NCBI GenBank assembly: GCA_016217545.1
Contig: JACRHT010000011.1
Span: forward strand, 124,001-188,000
Length of the DNA: 64,000 bases
Direction of reading: 5' to 3'
Source of the DNA: Opitutia bacterium
GTDB lineage: Bacteria > Verrucomicrobiota > Verrucomicrobiia > Opitutales > Opitutaceae
Positions 26,234 to 35,599 of this stretch are shown here, piece after piece; position 1 is the first letter of the stretch, and every line of letters begins with the position of its first letter. The notes beneath the pieces are model-generated. The model had not been told where the DNA came from. It saw only the letters and a list, made by a program, of their open reading frames with translations, and ran no database searches. Both the position numbers and the translations under genes were made by a program.

Positions 26234-27718
26234 ATGGTCCACCCCAGTTCGACCGAAAATCCCCCTGTGCCTGCTACCTTGTTCGACGGCTACGACCCCG
26301 GCGCTTTCTTCGATGAGATGATCGCGAGCGACGGCCAAGTGCGGCCGCACTACCAGCGTTTCGCGCGGCGCTTCCAAGGCATCGACGCCGACACGTTCAA
26401 CGCCAAGCGCCGCTCCGTCGACCTCGCGTTCCTGCGGCAGGGCATCACGTTCAACGTCTACGGCGACGCGCAGGGCGCGGAGCGCGTTTTCCCCTTCGAC
26501 CTCGTGCCGCGCGTCATCCCGGCCGACGAGTGGAAACACCTCGAAGCCGGCCTCGTCCAGCGCATCACCGCGCTGAACCTCTTCCTGCACGATATCTATC
26601 ACGAGCAACGCATCCTGCGCGACGGCACGATCCCCGCGCACTACGTGCTCTCCGCGAAACATTTTCGCCGCGAGTTCGTGAACACGAAGGTCCCGCGCGA
26701 CATCTACATCCACATTTGCGGCACCGACCTCATCCGCGACGACAAGGGCCAATACCTCGTCCTCGAGGACAACGCGCGCTGCCCCTCCGGCGTCAGCTAC
26801 GTCCTCGAAAACCGCCGCGCGCTGAAACGCACTTTCCCCGACATCTACGAGACCTGCGGCGTGCGACCGGTCGACCACTACCCCGCCGAGCTGCTGAAGC
26901 TCCTGCGCCACGTCGCACCCGGCGGCGTCGCCGAGCCGACCGTCGTGCTGCTCACGCCCGGCGCCTACAACTCCGCCTACTTCGAGCACACCTACCTCGC
27001 GCGCCAGATGGGCATCGAGATCGTCGAAGGCCGCGACCTCATCGTGCGCGACCAACACGTGTTCATGCGCACGACGAAAGGCCTGCGCCCCGTGCACGTG
27101 ATTTACCGGCGCATCGACGACGACTTCCTCGATCCCACCGTCTTCCGCCGCGACTCCGCCCTCGGCGTGCCAGGCCTCGTCAACGCCTACCGTGCCGGCT
27201 CCGTCTCGCTCGCCAACTCCATCGGCACCGGCGTCGCGGACGACAAGGTCATGTATTATTTCGTCCCGCGGATCATCAAATACTACCTCGATCAGGAGCC
27301 GCTGCTGCCGAACGTCCCGACCTACCTCGCGAGCGAAGAGTCCGACCGCAAATACATCGTCGAAAACCTCGACAAACTCGTCGTCAAAGCCGCCAACGAA
27401 GCCGGCGGCTACGGCATGCTCATGGGCCCGAAAGCCACGCAGGCCGAGCGTGACGAGTTCCGCCAGAAGATCCTCGCCGACCCGCGCAACTACATCGCGC
27501 AGCCCATGATTTCCCTCTCGCGCCATCCCACGTGGATCGACGACGAAGGCTTCGGCGGCCGCCACATCGACCTACGGCCGTTCATCCTCTACGGCGAAAA
27601 ACCCGTCGTCATACCCGGTGGGCTCACCCGCGTCGCGCTGCGCAAAGGCTCGCTCGTCGTCAACTCCTCCCAAGGCGGCGGCTCCAAGGAAACGTGGGTG
27701 CTCTACGGTAACGAATGA
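26234..27718 (+). CDS. Circularly permuted ATP-grasp type 2 protein
   Basis: A 494-residue standalone ATP-grasp protein of the COG2308 type. Features in order: [119 protein letters not shown], and [33 protein letters not shown]. It is homologous to the N-terminal half of the fusion at 20060-22522 but clearly diverged. AGGGG 8 bases before the ATG is a good ribosome binding site. The alpha-E and transglutaminase genes follow on the same strand. Confidence 0.9.
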   Translation: MVHPSSTENPPVPATLFDGYDPGAFFDEMIASDGQVRPHYQRFARRFQGIDADTFNAKRRSVDLAFLRQGITFNVYGDAQGAERVFPFDLVPRVIPADEWKHLEAGLVQRITALNLFLHDIYHEQRILRDGTIPAHYVLSAKHFRREFVNTKVPRDIYIHICGTDLIRDDKGQYLVLEDNARCPSGVSYVLENRRALKRTFPDIYETCGVRPVDHYPAELLKLLRHVAPGGVAEPTVVLLTPGAYNSAYFEHTYLARQMGIEIVEGRDLIVRDQHVFMRTTKGLRPVHVIYRRIDDDFLDPTVFRRDSALGVPGLVNAYRAGSVSLANSIGTGVADDKVMYYFVPRIIKYYLDQEPLLPNVPTYLASEESDRKYIVENLDKLVVKAANEAGGYGMLMGPKATQAERDEFRQKILADPRNYIAQPMISLSRHPTWIDDEGFGGRHIDLRPFILYGEKPVVIPGGLTRVALRKGSLVVNSSQGGGSKETWVLYGNE

Positions 27719-27844
27719 CCGAAGTCCCAAGGACCAAGTAACAAGCTCCAAGACTCCGCTGATGCCCACTACGCCCCTCTCCACCGGCCCCATGACACTT
27801 GGCCCATGCCACTTGTCCCTTCACGCGCGCCGCGCGTGCTTCCG

Positions 27845-28873
27845 ATGCTAAGCCGCGTTGCCAATTCCCTCTACTGGATGAGTCGCTACATCGAGCGCGC
27901 CGACAACACCGCGCGTCTCGTCGACGTCAACCTCCAGCTCCTCCTCGACATCCGCCGCCTCGACGATCAGACGCTCACCGGCCTCTGGATGCCCATCGTC
28001 CAAAGCACGGGCGACGACCAACTCTTCCACCAGCTCCACAGCCGGGCCACCGGCGAAGACGTCACCGAGTTCCTCGTCTTCGAGACCGCGAATCCGAATT
28101 CGATCGTCTCCTCGATCAACCAGGCCCGCGAAAACGCCCGCATGGTGCGCGACCAGCTCACCGTCGAGTTCTGGGAGGAGCTGAACCGCCTCTACCTTTT
28201 CGTCCACTCGCCCGCCGCGCGCCGGCTCTGGCGCAGCGGCCCGCACGAGTTCTTTCTCGAGGTGAAGAACAGCTCGCTCCTGCTCGCCGGCCTCGCCAAC
28301 GCCACCGTCGTCCGCAACGAAGGCTGGAATTTCATGCAAGCCGGCTGCTTCCTCGAGCGCGCCGACAAGACGTCCCGCATCCTCGACGTCCGCCACGCCT
28401 CCGTGCCCGAGCGCGGCAAGCCCGGCAGCGTCAGCCAGGAAGACGCGCTCGGCTGGTCCGCCGTGCTCCGCTCCTGCAGCGCGTGGGACGCCTACAAGGC
28501 GCTCCACGGCGCCGAAGTGCAGCCCGCCTACATCGCCGAGTTCTTGCTCCTCTCCGACAACTTCCCACGCTCCGTCCGCTTCTGCGTCCGCGCGCTCGAC
28601 GCCGCGCTCCGCCGCATCTCCGGCGTCGCCGGCGACCGCTTCAGCAACGACGCCGAGAAACTCGCCGGCCGCCTCCTCGCCGAACTCAGCTTCAGCTCCG
28701 CCGACGACATCTTCGCCGTCGGCCTCCACACCTACATCGATCAACTCCAGACCCGCCTCAACGACGTCGGCGCGGCCCTCTTCCAGACCTACATCTTCCA
28801 AGCCTTCCACACCCTCGAGGACTACGAACTCCGCCAGCAGGAAGAGCAGCAGCAACAACAGCGCCGCGCATGA
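27845..28873 (+). CDS. Alpha-E domain (DUF403) protein
   Basis: A 342-residue all-helical protein beginning MLSRVANSLYWMSRYIERADNTARLVDVNL, the signature N-terminus of alpha-E proteins, with WNFMQAGCFLERADKTSRILDVRH in the middle. An ATG at 27806 would add 13 residues, but the family starts at MLSRVANSLYW, so 27845 is preferred. The C-terminus is Gln-rich (EEQQQQQ). Its stop overlaps the ATG of the transglutaminase (ATGA), so the two are translationally coupled. Alpha-E is predicted to assist the ATP-grasp partner; no activity is established. The 126 bases upstream hold short CCAAG/CTTGG-type repeats. Confidence 0.9.
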   Translation: MLSRVANSLYWMSRYIERADNTARLVDVNLQLLLDIRRLDDQTLTGLWMPIVQSTGDDQLFHQLHSRATGEDVTEFLVFETANPNSIVSSINQARENARMVRDQLTVEFWEELNRLYLFVHSPAARRLWRSGPHEFFLEVKNSSLLLAGLANATVVRNEGWNFMQAGCFLERADKTSRILDVRHASVPERGKPGSVSQEDALGWSAVLRSCSAWDAYKALHGAEVQPAYIAEFLLLSDNFPRSVRFCVRALDAALRRISGVAGDRFSNDAEKLAGRLLAELSFSSADDIFAVGLHTYIDQLQTRLNDVGAALFQTYIFQAFHTLEDYELRQQEEQQQQQRRA

Positions 28874-29748
28874 AGCTCCACACGCTGCACCGCACGAGCT
28901 ACGCCTACGCCACGCCCGTGCGCGAGAGCTTCAACGAGGCCCGCCTCCGCCCCGCCTCAAGCGACGGCCAGGAATGCCGGCACTTCGAGCTGCGCGTCTC
29001 GCCCGACGCCCGCTCGTCCCACTACTTCGACTTCTACTCGAACTGCGTTCACCTCTTCGAAATCGACGCCCCGCACACCGAACTCGTCGTCGAAGCCACG
29101 GCGCTGGTCTTCACCCGCGACGAGCCCGTGCTGCCGTCCGGCGCCGAGCCCGCGCCGCTCGCCCGCGTCGGCGAGTGCCTCCTGCAGGACCGCTGCTACG
29201 ACTTCCTGCCCGATTCGACCTACGTCGAAATCACCCGCGACACCACCGCGCTCGCGCAAGAAGCCGCCGCCGGCGCCACCGACGCCTGGCAAGCCGCGCA
29301 GGCGATCATGCGCCACATCCACACCGAGTTTCGCTACCTGCCCGCATCGACGACGGTCCACACGCACATGCGCGAAGTGCTCAAGGCCCGCCACGGCGTC
29401 TGCCAGGATTTCGCGCACGTGATGATCGGCTTTTGCCGCGCCCTGAAAATCCCCGCGCGCTACGTCTGCGGCTATATCTACAACGGCCCGCGCGATCAGC
29501 TCAAAGGCGCCCAAGCCAGTCACGCGTGGGTCGAAGTCTTCATCAACGGTGTCGGTTGGTGCGGCCTCGATCCGACCAACGGGCAACTTGCCGCCAGCCG
29601 ACACGTGCGCGTCGCCGTCGGCCGCGACCACGCCGACGTGTCGCCGTTGAAAGGCACCTACCGCGGCACCGACCGGCACACGATGAAGGTCGACGTCCTC
29701 GTCACCGAAACCGACGACGCGCTCCAGCCCGAGCCCGCCGCGAGATAA
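28870..29748 (+). CDS. Transglutaminase-like protein
   Basis: A 292-residue COG1305 protein with an N-terminal beta domain (MKLHTLHRTSYAYATPVRESFNEARLRP) and transglutaminase core. The triad is Cys178 in HGVCQDFAHVM, His219 in ASHAWVEVFINGVGW and Asp234 in GLDPTNGQ. The tail VAVGRDHADVSPLKGTYRG matches that of the gene at 19169-20056, its paralogue in the other cassette. It overlaps the alpha-E stop by 4 bases and is the last gene of the plus-strand cassette. Confidence 0.9.
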   Translation: MKLHTLHRTSYAYATPVRESFNEARLRPASSDGQECRHFELRVSPDARSSHYFDFYSNCVHLFEIDAPHTELVVEATALVFTRDEPVLPSGAEPAPLARVGECLLQDRCYDFLPDSTYVEITRDTTALAQEAAAGATDAWQAAQAIMRHIHTEFRYLPASTTVHTHMREVLKARHGVCQDFAHVMIGFCRALKIPARYVCGYIYNGPRDQLKGAQASHAWVEVFINGVGWCGLDPTNGQLAASRHVRVAVGRDHADVSPLKGTYRGTDRHTMKVDVLVTETDDALQPEPAAR

Positions 29749-29842
29749 CGCGGCGCCCCCATCGTCGCTCGCCAGGCAGGGCGAGTTCTCTTAACGCCCC
29801 GCCCCGCTTATCTAGCCACGCCGCATTCGCGCGTGTTGTTTC

Positions 29843-29951
29843 CCACAGATAAAACGGATGGGCCCGGATTCAACGGATGACGCCGCGATGCTCATTTTCG
29901 ATTTTCGCGAGCATCATCCGTCCCATCCGTCTGCATCCGGGCAATCCGTGG
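29843..29951. repeat. Long imperfect inverted repeat of CGGAT motifs
   Basis: The left arm starts CCACAGATAAAACGGATGG and carries three CGGAT motifs; the right arm mirrors it, ending CCGGGCAATCCGTGG. The centre has a 7-bp stem, GATGCTC (29887-29893) with GAGCATC (29909-29915). The composition (AT-richer CGGAT/ATCCG blocks) differs from the neighbouring genes. It lies between the convergent transglutaminase and UDP-xylose synthase genes. Confidence 0.75.
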
Positions 29952-29952
29952 C

Positions 29953-29991
29953 AAAAAAAGAGCGAGAGCACGCGGCGCCGCGCGCTCTCGC
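29953..29991 (-). terminator. Rho-independent terminator of the UDP-xylose synthase gene
   Basis: On the minus strand a long stem, GCGAGAGC plus CGCGGC folding on GCCGCG plus GCTCTCGC (29991-29962, one A/C mismatch), is followed by CT and seven T (29959-29953). It lies 43 bases after the stop at 30035. Confidence 0.85.
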
Positions 29992-30034
29992 CTTGAGATT
30001 GTCGGGCGCCGCGCACGGCGCGGCATTTACGCGC

Positions 30035-30961
<927 letters not shown>

Positions 30962-31035
30962 GGAGAAAGGAAAAGTGGCGGGAGCTAAAAGGGCGAGCGG
31001 GCCGTGTTCAATCCGCATTCCGCACCGGGCGGCGC

Positions 31036-32175
31036 CTAGCGAGACGGCGTCTGGTGCGCGCCGCCTGCGCCGACGAGGCGGGCGACCTCTGTCCCGATCT
31101 CCTCGTAAAGGTCGCGGACGTTGCCCTTGCCGTCGGGATGCAGCCGCGAGGACAAGAAAACGTAGAACGTGTCGCTCGACGGATCGATCCACAGCGCCGT
31201 GCCCGTGAATCCCGTGTGCCCGAACGAGCCGATCGGGAAAATCCGCCCGCGCGGGCGACTGTATTTCGTGTCGATGTCCCAACCGAGCCCGCGCCGCTCG
31301 GGCACCGTCGCCGGGCTCTGCGTGGCCTGCATCAGGCGCAGTGTCTCAGGTTTCAGCAATCGCACGCCGTCCACCTCGCCGCGCAACATGACGCGTGCGT
31401 AGCGCGCCAAATCCGCCGCCGTCGTGAACAAACCCGCGTGTCCGGCCACGCCGCCCATGCGACGCGACGTCGGATCGTGGACCACGCCGCGCAACATCGT
31501 GCCCTCCGCATCGCGCTCCGTCGGCGCGATCCGAGCGCGCTGCTCCAGCGCGGGCCGGAAACCGGTGTCCTTCATGCCGAGCGGAACAAAAATCTCGGCC
31601 CGCGCAAACTCGTCCAGCGTGCGCCCGCTCACGCGCCGGACGATCTCGCCGAGCAGGATGAAGTTCACGTCACTGTAGCGGAACACCGTGCCCGGCGCCG
31701 GATCAGGCGTGCACGCGCAGGCGCGGCGAATGCCCTCCTCGTAACCGCGCCAGTTGGGCGCAGCGAGATCGCGCGGGATTTCCGCCGGCAAACCCGACGT
31801 ATGCGTGAGCAGATGCCGCACGGTCACGTCCGCGGCCGCGAACTCCGGCAGGTATTCGCGCACCGGCGCGTCGAGTTTCACGCGCCCGCGTTCGATCAGG
31901 AGCATCATCGATGGCGCCGTGGCCACGACCTTGGTCAGCGAGGCGGCGTCGAAAATTGTGTCCTCCGTCATCGCCTCCTGCTGCGGAACGAGCGCGCGAT
32001 CTCCCAGCGCCCAGTGTCGGCTCTGCGCGCCCTGCTCGACCCACACGACGGCGCCCGGCAATTTTCCCGCCGCCATGGCGCGTGCAATCGCCTCCGTCAC
32101 GGGAGCCACGCTCGTTGTCTCCATCGCCAGCGCCGACGAGACGAACGCAAACATCAGAACCACGGCGAGACGCAT
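31036..32175 (-). CDS. Secreted serine hydrolase, beta-lactamase/class C family
   Basis: A 379-residue protein with a signal peptide (about residues 1-18) and a beta-lactamase-like fold. The SxxK motif is AASLTKVV (Ser79, Lys82) and the Tyr motif is [27 protein letters not shown] and [15 protein letters not shown] (the HTG box) complete it. The family includes esterases, DD-peptidases and D-aminopeptidases; a true beta-lactamase role is not implied. It lies 69 bases after tgt and 74 bases before uxs on the same strand. Confidence 0.88.
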   Translation of the reverse strand: MRLAVVLMFAFVSSALAMETTSVAPVTEAIARAMAAGKLPGAVVWVEQGAQSRHWALGDRALVPQQEAMTEDTIFDAASLTKVVATAPSMMLLIERGRVKLDAPVREYLPEFAAADVTVRHLLTHTSGLPAEIPRDLAAPNWRGYEEGIRRACACTPDPAPGTVFRYSDVNFILLGEIVRRVSGRTLDEFARAEIFVPLGMKDTGFRPALEQRARIAPTERDAEGTMLRGVVHDPTSRRMGGVAGHAGLFTTAADLARYARVMLRGEVDGVRLLKPETLRLMQATQSPATVPERRGLGWDIDTKYSRPRGRIFPIGSFGHTGFTGTALWIDPSSDTFYVFLSSRLHPDGKGNVRDLYEEIGTEVARLVGAGGAHQTPSR

Positions 32176-32244
32176 GCGACGAGTTTCGCGAACGCCGTCG
32201 GGTTGCCAAGCCGCTTGTCGCGACCGACGGTCCGCGCCGCCGCA

Positions 32245-33390
32245 TCAACCGCGCTGCGCCGCCTCGCCCGCCTCGTAACGCTCGATCCACGCCTTGCTCC
32301 AGCCGGCGAAGTCGCCGGCCTCGATGTGCGCCCGCGCCTGCGCGACGAGATCGAGGTAGAAATGCAGGTTGTGCAACGAGAGCAGCGTGCTCGCGAGAAT
32401 CTCGTTCGCCATCACGAGATGCCGCAGATACGCTCGCGAGAAATGGCGGCAGGTGTAGTTGTCGAGGCCCTCGACCAGCGGCGCCTTGTCGGTGCGGTAG
32501 CGCTCGTTGCGGACGTTGATCAAGCCGTCGGGCGTGAAGGCCGCACCGTTGCGCGCCACGCGCGTCGGGTGCACGCAATCGAACATGTCCACGCCGAGCG
32601 CGATCATCTTCAAAATCTGCGGCGGCGTGCCGAGACCCATCGTATAGCGCGGCTTGTCGGCGGGGAGAAACGGCGTCGTCGCGCCGACCTGTTTCAACAT
32701 CTCCGGCTCGGGCTCGCCCACGCTGACGCCACCCACAGCGTAGCCGGGCAAGTCGAGCGCCGCGAGCGACTCGGCGGCCTCGCGGCGGAGGTCGTCGTAG
32801 GTCGAGCCTTGCGCGATGGCGAAGACGTGGTGCCCGGCGGCGAGGAAGCCGTTGTCGGTGGCGACCTGCTGGCACTCGCGCGCCCAGCGCAGGCTGCGGT
32901 CCACCGCGCGCTGGCACTCGTCGCGCGTGCACGGCCACGGCGGGCACTCGTCGATCACCATCGCGATGTCGGAGCCGAGGTTGGCCTGGATCGTCATCAC
33001 CTCGCGCGGACCGAGGAAGACCTTCGCGCCGTCGATGTGCGAAGCGAACGCGATGCCGTCCTCGCGGATATCGCGGAGTTTCGCGAGGGAGAACGCCTGG
33101 AACCCACCGCTGTCGGTAAGGATCGGGCCGTTCCAACCCATGAAACCGTGCAGCCCGCCGAGTTCGCGCACGAGTTCGGAACCGGGCCGCAGGTTGAGAT
33201 GGTAGGTGTTGCCGAGAATGATCTGCGCGCCGATCTCGTGGAGCTGCGCCGGCGTGAGCGCCTTCACCGTGCCCTGCGTGCCGACGGGCATAAAAATCGG
33301 CGTTTCGATCACGCCGTGGCGCGTCCGCAGACGCCCGCGCCGCGCCGCCGTGGCGGTGTCGGTCTTCAGAAGGTCGAAATGAGCGGGCAT
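32245..33390 (-). CDS. tgt: tRNA-guanine transglycosylase lacking two zinc-ligand cysteines
   Basis: Exchanges guanine 34 for preQ1 in tRNAs with GUN anticodons. The 381-residue protein has TRHGVIETPIFMPVGTQGTVKAL, LGNTYHLNLRPG, the catalytic Asp in LTDSGGFQAFSL, the second Asp in MFDCVHPTRVARNG, and YAVGGVSVGEPEPEM. Known bacterial TGTs bind zinc through C-x-C-x-x-C plus a His. Here the segment reads LDNYTCRHFSRAYL, so the first two Cys are Leu and Asn, while the third Cys and a later His (SLHNLHFY) remain. No queuosine synthesis gene is nearby. Confidence 0.92.
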   Translation of the reverse strand: MPAHFDLLKTDTATAARRGRLRTRHGVIETPIFMPVGTQGTVKALTPAQLHEIGAQIILGNTYHLNLRPGSELVRELGGLHGFMGWNGPILTDSGGFQAFSLAKLRDIREDGIAFASHIDGAKVFLGPREVMTIQANLGSDIAMVIDECPPWPCTRDECQRAVDRSLRWARECQQVATDNGFLAAGHHVFAIAQGSTYDDLRREAAESLAALDLPGYAVGGVSVGEPEPEMLKQVGATTPFLPADKPRYTMGLGTPPQILKMIALGVDMFDCVHPTRVARNGAAFTPDGLINVRNERYRTDKAPLVEGLDNYTCRHFSRAYLRHLVMANEILASTLLSLHNLHFYLDLVAQARAHIEAGDFAGWSKAWIERYEAGEAAQRG

Positions 33391-33453
33391 ATGGCGGAAA
33401 AGACCCTACCCGCGCGCTTGACCCCCCTGTCAAATCCCGAGTAATCGGCTGCC

Positions 33454-34020
33454 GTGCTGCTCGTCATCGACAATTACGACTCGTTCACCTTCAACCTGGT
33501 CCAATATTTCGGCCAACTGGGCGTGAACATGCGCGTGTTCCGCAACGACGAGATCACCCCCGAGCAGGCCGCCGCGCTGAATCCCGACCGCGTCCTCATC
33601 TCGCCCGGCCCGTGCACCCCCACCGAGGCCGGCATCAGCCTCGACATGTTTCGTGTCTTCGGCGGCAAGAAGCCCATTTTCGGCGTGTGCCTCGGCCATC
33701 AGGCCATGGGCCAATACTTCGGCGGCAAAGTGATCCGCGCCGGCCGCCTCATGCACGGCAAGATGTCGCCCATCCTGCATCGCAACACCGACATCTTCGG
33801 CGGACTCCCCTCGCCTTTCCAAGCCACCCGCTACCACTCGCTGCTCGTCGAACGCTCATCCCTGCCCGACTGTCTCGAGATCACCGCCGAGACCGCCGAG
33901 GGCGAAATCATGGGCCTGCGCCACAAACAAATGCCGATCTGGGGTGTCCAATTTCACCCCGAGTCCATCGCGACCCAACACGGCATGAAGATGCTCCAGA
34001 ACTTTCTCTCCCTGAACTGA
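33454..34020 (+). CDS. trpG: Anthranilate/aminodeoxychorismate synthase component II (glutamine amidotransferase)
   Basis: Supplies ammonia from glutamine to anthranilate or 4-amino-4-deoxychorismate synthase. The 188-residue class I amidotransferase begins [19 protein letters not shown], with [13 protein letters not shown], the nucleophile Cys in [21 protein letters not shown], and the His/Glu pair in [14 protein letters not shown]. TrpG and PabA cannot be separated by sequence, and one protein may serve both pathways. The start is GTG at 33454, which gives the exact family N-terminus. The stop overlaps the nrdR start (TGATG). Confidence 0.9.
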   Translation: MLLVIDNYDSFTFNLVQYFGQLGVNMRVFRNDEITPEQAAALNPDRVLISPGPCTPTEAGISLDMFRVFGGKKPIFGVCLGHQAMGQYFGGKVIRAGRLMHGKMSPILHRNTDIFGGLPSPFQATRYHSLLVERSSLPDCLEITAETAEGEIMGLRHKQMPIWGVQFHPESIATQHGMKMLQNFLSLN

Positions 34021-34502
34021 TGCGCTGCCCGAAGTGCACTTCCATCGAGGATAAGGTCATCGACTCCCGCATCGCGCGCGACGGAAACACCATCCGCCGC
34101 CGCCGCGAATGCCTCGAGTGCGGCCACCGTTTCACGACCAACGAGTCGCTCGTCCGCGACAGCCTCATCGTCGTCAAGCGCGACGGCCGCACCGAGCCGT
34201 TCATGCGCGACAAGCTCGTCGCCGCCGTCCGCGCCGCCTGCCACAAGCGCCCGATCGACGGCGAGCAGATCTACATGCTCGTCGAGGACGTGATCGACGC
34301 CGTCGAAGCCGGTTTCGAGAGCCAGGTGCCGACCAAGGCCATCGGCGAGCAGGTGATGTTGCGCCTGCGCAAGCTCGACCAAGTCGCCTACGTCCGCTTC
34401 GCCAGCGTCTACAAGGAATTCCGCGACGTCGGCGAGTTCGTCGACGAAATCACGAGCCTTGCGCCGTTTCCCGAAGGCACTACACCGAAGCCGAAGAAAT
34501 GA
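34020..34502 (+). CDS. nrdR: Transcriptional repressor NrdR
   Basis: Nucleotide-sensing repressor of ribonucleotide reductase genes. The 160-residue protein has an N-terminal zinc ribbon ([17 protein letters not shown], then RRRRECLECGHRFTTNE) and an ATP-cone (VVKRDGRTEPFMRDKLVAAVRAAC, about residues 50-140). The length is typical. The ATG shares one base with the trpG stop, and its own stop overlaps the next ATG (ATGA), so three genes are translationally linked. No nrd genes are in the window. Confidence 0.95.
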   Translation: MRCPKCTSIEDKVIDSRIARDGNTIRRRRECLECGHRFTTNESLVRDSLIVVKRDGRTEPFMRDKLVAAVRAACHKRPIDGEQIYMLVEDVIDAVEAGFESQVPTKAIGEQVMLRLRKLDQVAYVRFASVYKEFRDVGEFVDEITSLAPFPEGTTPKPKK

Positions 34503-34996
34503 CGCGCCCCGCTCAACTGCGCCGCCTGCACTTCCTCAACGCACTCTTCGCGCCGCTCACCGGGCACGACCTCTATCTCGCGCAGCAAATCGACGCGGCC
34601 ATCGTCACCAGCCTCGAGGCCGAACGCGCGTTCGCCGGCCAGCCCTCCGAAGTCACGCCCGCCGACCCAGCCTTCGTGCAAGCCGCCGCGCAACTTTTCG
34701 CCCGACTCTGCGAGAGCCGCGGCTCGCACGGATTTTTTCACTGGGACGCCGCCGCCGAGGCCAACGCCGCCACGCCGCTCTTCGCCCGCGCCAACCTGAT
34801 GGAAGGCCTCAAGCGCCTCTCCACGTGCCGCGAAGCCACCGTGCTCGTCACCAATCTCCGTCCCGCGCTCTGCCCCGCCACCAAACGCGGCGCCGCCAAG
34901 CGGGCCCGCGAATACGACGAGACCCTCGATCTGCTCCGCAACCTCACCGCCGCCCGCACCCGCCGCGGCGCGAACGTGAACCTGCTGTTCCTTTAA
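34499..34996 (+). CDS. Hypothetical protein translationally coupled to nrdR
   Basis: A 165-residue soluble, Ala/Leu/Arg-rich protein I do not recognise. It has no signal peptide or membrane segment. Visible stretches are LRRLHFLNALFAPLTGHDLYLAQQIDAAIV and GSHGFFHWDAAAEANA, with a basic C-terminal third (TKRGAAKRAREYDETLDLLRNL). The ATG overlaps the nrdR stop in an ATGA pattern, which argues that it is a real gene of this operon. A GGAG-footed palindrome pair begins 2 bases after its stop. Confidence 0.7.
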   Translation: MTRPAQLRRLHFLNALFAPLTGHDLYLAQQIDAAIVTSLEAERAFAGQPSEVTPADPAFVQAAAQLFARLCESRGSHGFFHWDAAAEANAATPLFARANLMEGLKRLSTCREATVLVTNLRPALCPATKRGAAKRAREYDETLDLLRNLTAARTRRGANVNLLFL

Positions 34997-34997
34997 T

Positions 34998-35047
34998 GGA
35001 GGGCGCGCGTCCTCGCGCGCCGCGGCCCGCGAGGACGCGGGCCCTCC
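34998..35047. repeat. Inverted pair of GGAG-footed palindromes (family D)
   Basis: Two 24-base units, 34998-35021 (+) and 35024-35047 (-), lie 2 bases apart. Each is GGAG, an 8-bp stem and loop TCCT. The stems differ in a compensated way: GGCGCGCG/CGCGCGCC against GGCCCGCG/CGCGGGCC. The pair fills the gap between the unknown gene and the HIT gene. Confidence 0.8.
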
Positions 35048-35063
35048 GAACCCCGCTTCTCCG

Positions 35064-35405
35064 ATGAAAACCATCTTTCAGAAAATCATCGACCGCGAGA
35101 TCCCCGCCAAGATCGCGCACGAGGACGACCATTGCATCGCGATCCACGACATCAACCCGCAGGCGCCGGTGCACGTGCTCGTGATTCCGAAGCAGCACAT
35201 CGCCCGGGTGGCCGAGGCGAAGGAATCGGATCAAAGCGTCCTCGGTCACCTCTTGCTCAGCGCCGCGGCGATCGCCAAGAAACTCGGCCTCGAGCAATCC
35301 GGCTTCCGCATCGTGATCAACAACGGCCGTGACGGCGGCGAGACGGTCCCGCATCTCCACGTCCACGTCCTGGGCGGCCGCCCGCTCGCCTGGCCGCCGG
35401 GCTGA
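35064..35405 (+). CDS. HIT family (HinT-like) nucleotide hydrolase
   Basis: A 113-residue histidine-triad protein with FQKIIDREIPAKIAHEDDHCIAIHDINPQAPVHVLVIPKQHI and the catalytic HLHVHVLGGRPL near the C-terminus. Length and motif match HinT, a purine nucleoside phosphoramidase conserved across bacteria. A clean ATG at 35064 gives the canonical start MKTIFQKII. It is flanked by two palindrome pairs, family D upstream and family A downstream. Confidence 0.93.
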   Translation: MKTIFQKIIDREIPAKIAHEDDHCIAIHDINPQAPVHVLVIPKQHIARVAEAKESDQSVLGHLLLSAAAIAKKLGLEQSGFRIVINNGRDGGETVPHLHVHVLGGRPLAWPPG

Positions 35406-35467
35406 AGTGATTTTGGGATTTCGGATCGCGGAACGCGGATGGCCGCCGCCCGAATTGCACTCGATCT

Positions 35468-35526
35468 GTAGGAGCCTGCTTGCAGGCGACCTGCCGCACT
35501 CGCATCGCCTGCAAGCAGGCTCCTAC
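35468..35526. repeat. Inverted pair of REP units (family A), far from the RAYT
   Basis: Units at 35468-35490 (+) and 35504-35526 (-) have the GTAG foot and the stem GCCTGC/GCAGGC with a TT loop, identical in design to the array around the RAYT 20 kb away. They lie between the convergent HIT and S9 peptidase genes. Short CGGAT/GGACTCCGAAGTCC-type repeats flank them within 35406-35599. Confidence 0.9.
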
Positions 35527-35599
35527 AAAAGGAAAGGCGCGCCTCCCGGCGCGCCTGACATCCGTCATCCGGACTCCGAAGTCCGGCGTCCGCATCAGC

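Noticed and set aside
27719-27844. A small gene between the ATP-grasp and alpha-E genes
   Set aside because: The stretch holds short CCAAG/CTTGG-like repeats and no frame with a plausible start and composition.
31036-32175. An antibiotic-resistance beta-lactamase
   Set aside because: SxxK and YxN-like motifs define a broad serine-hydrolase family; nothing in the sequence or neighbourhood points to beta-lactam hydrolysis.
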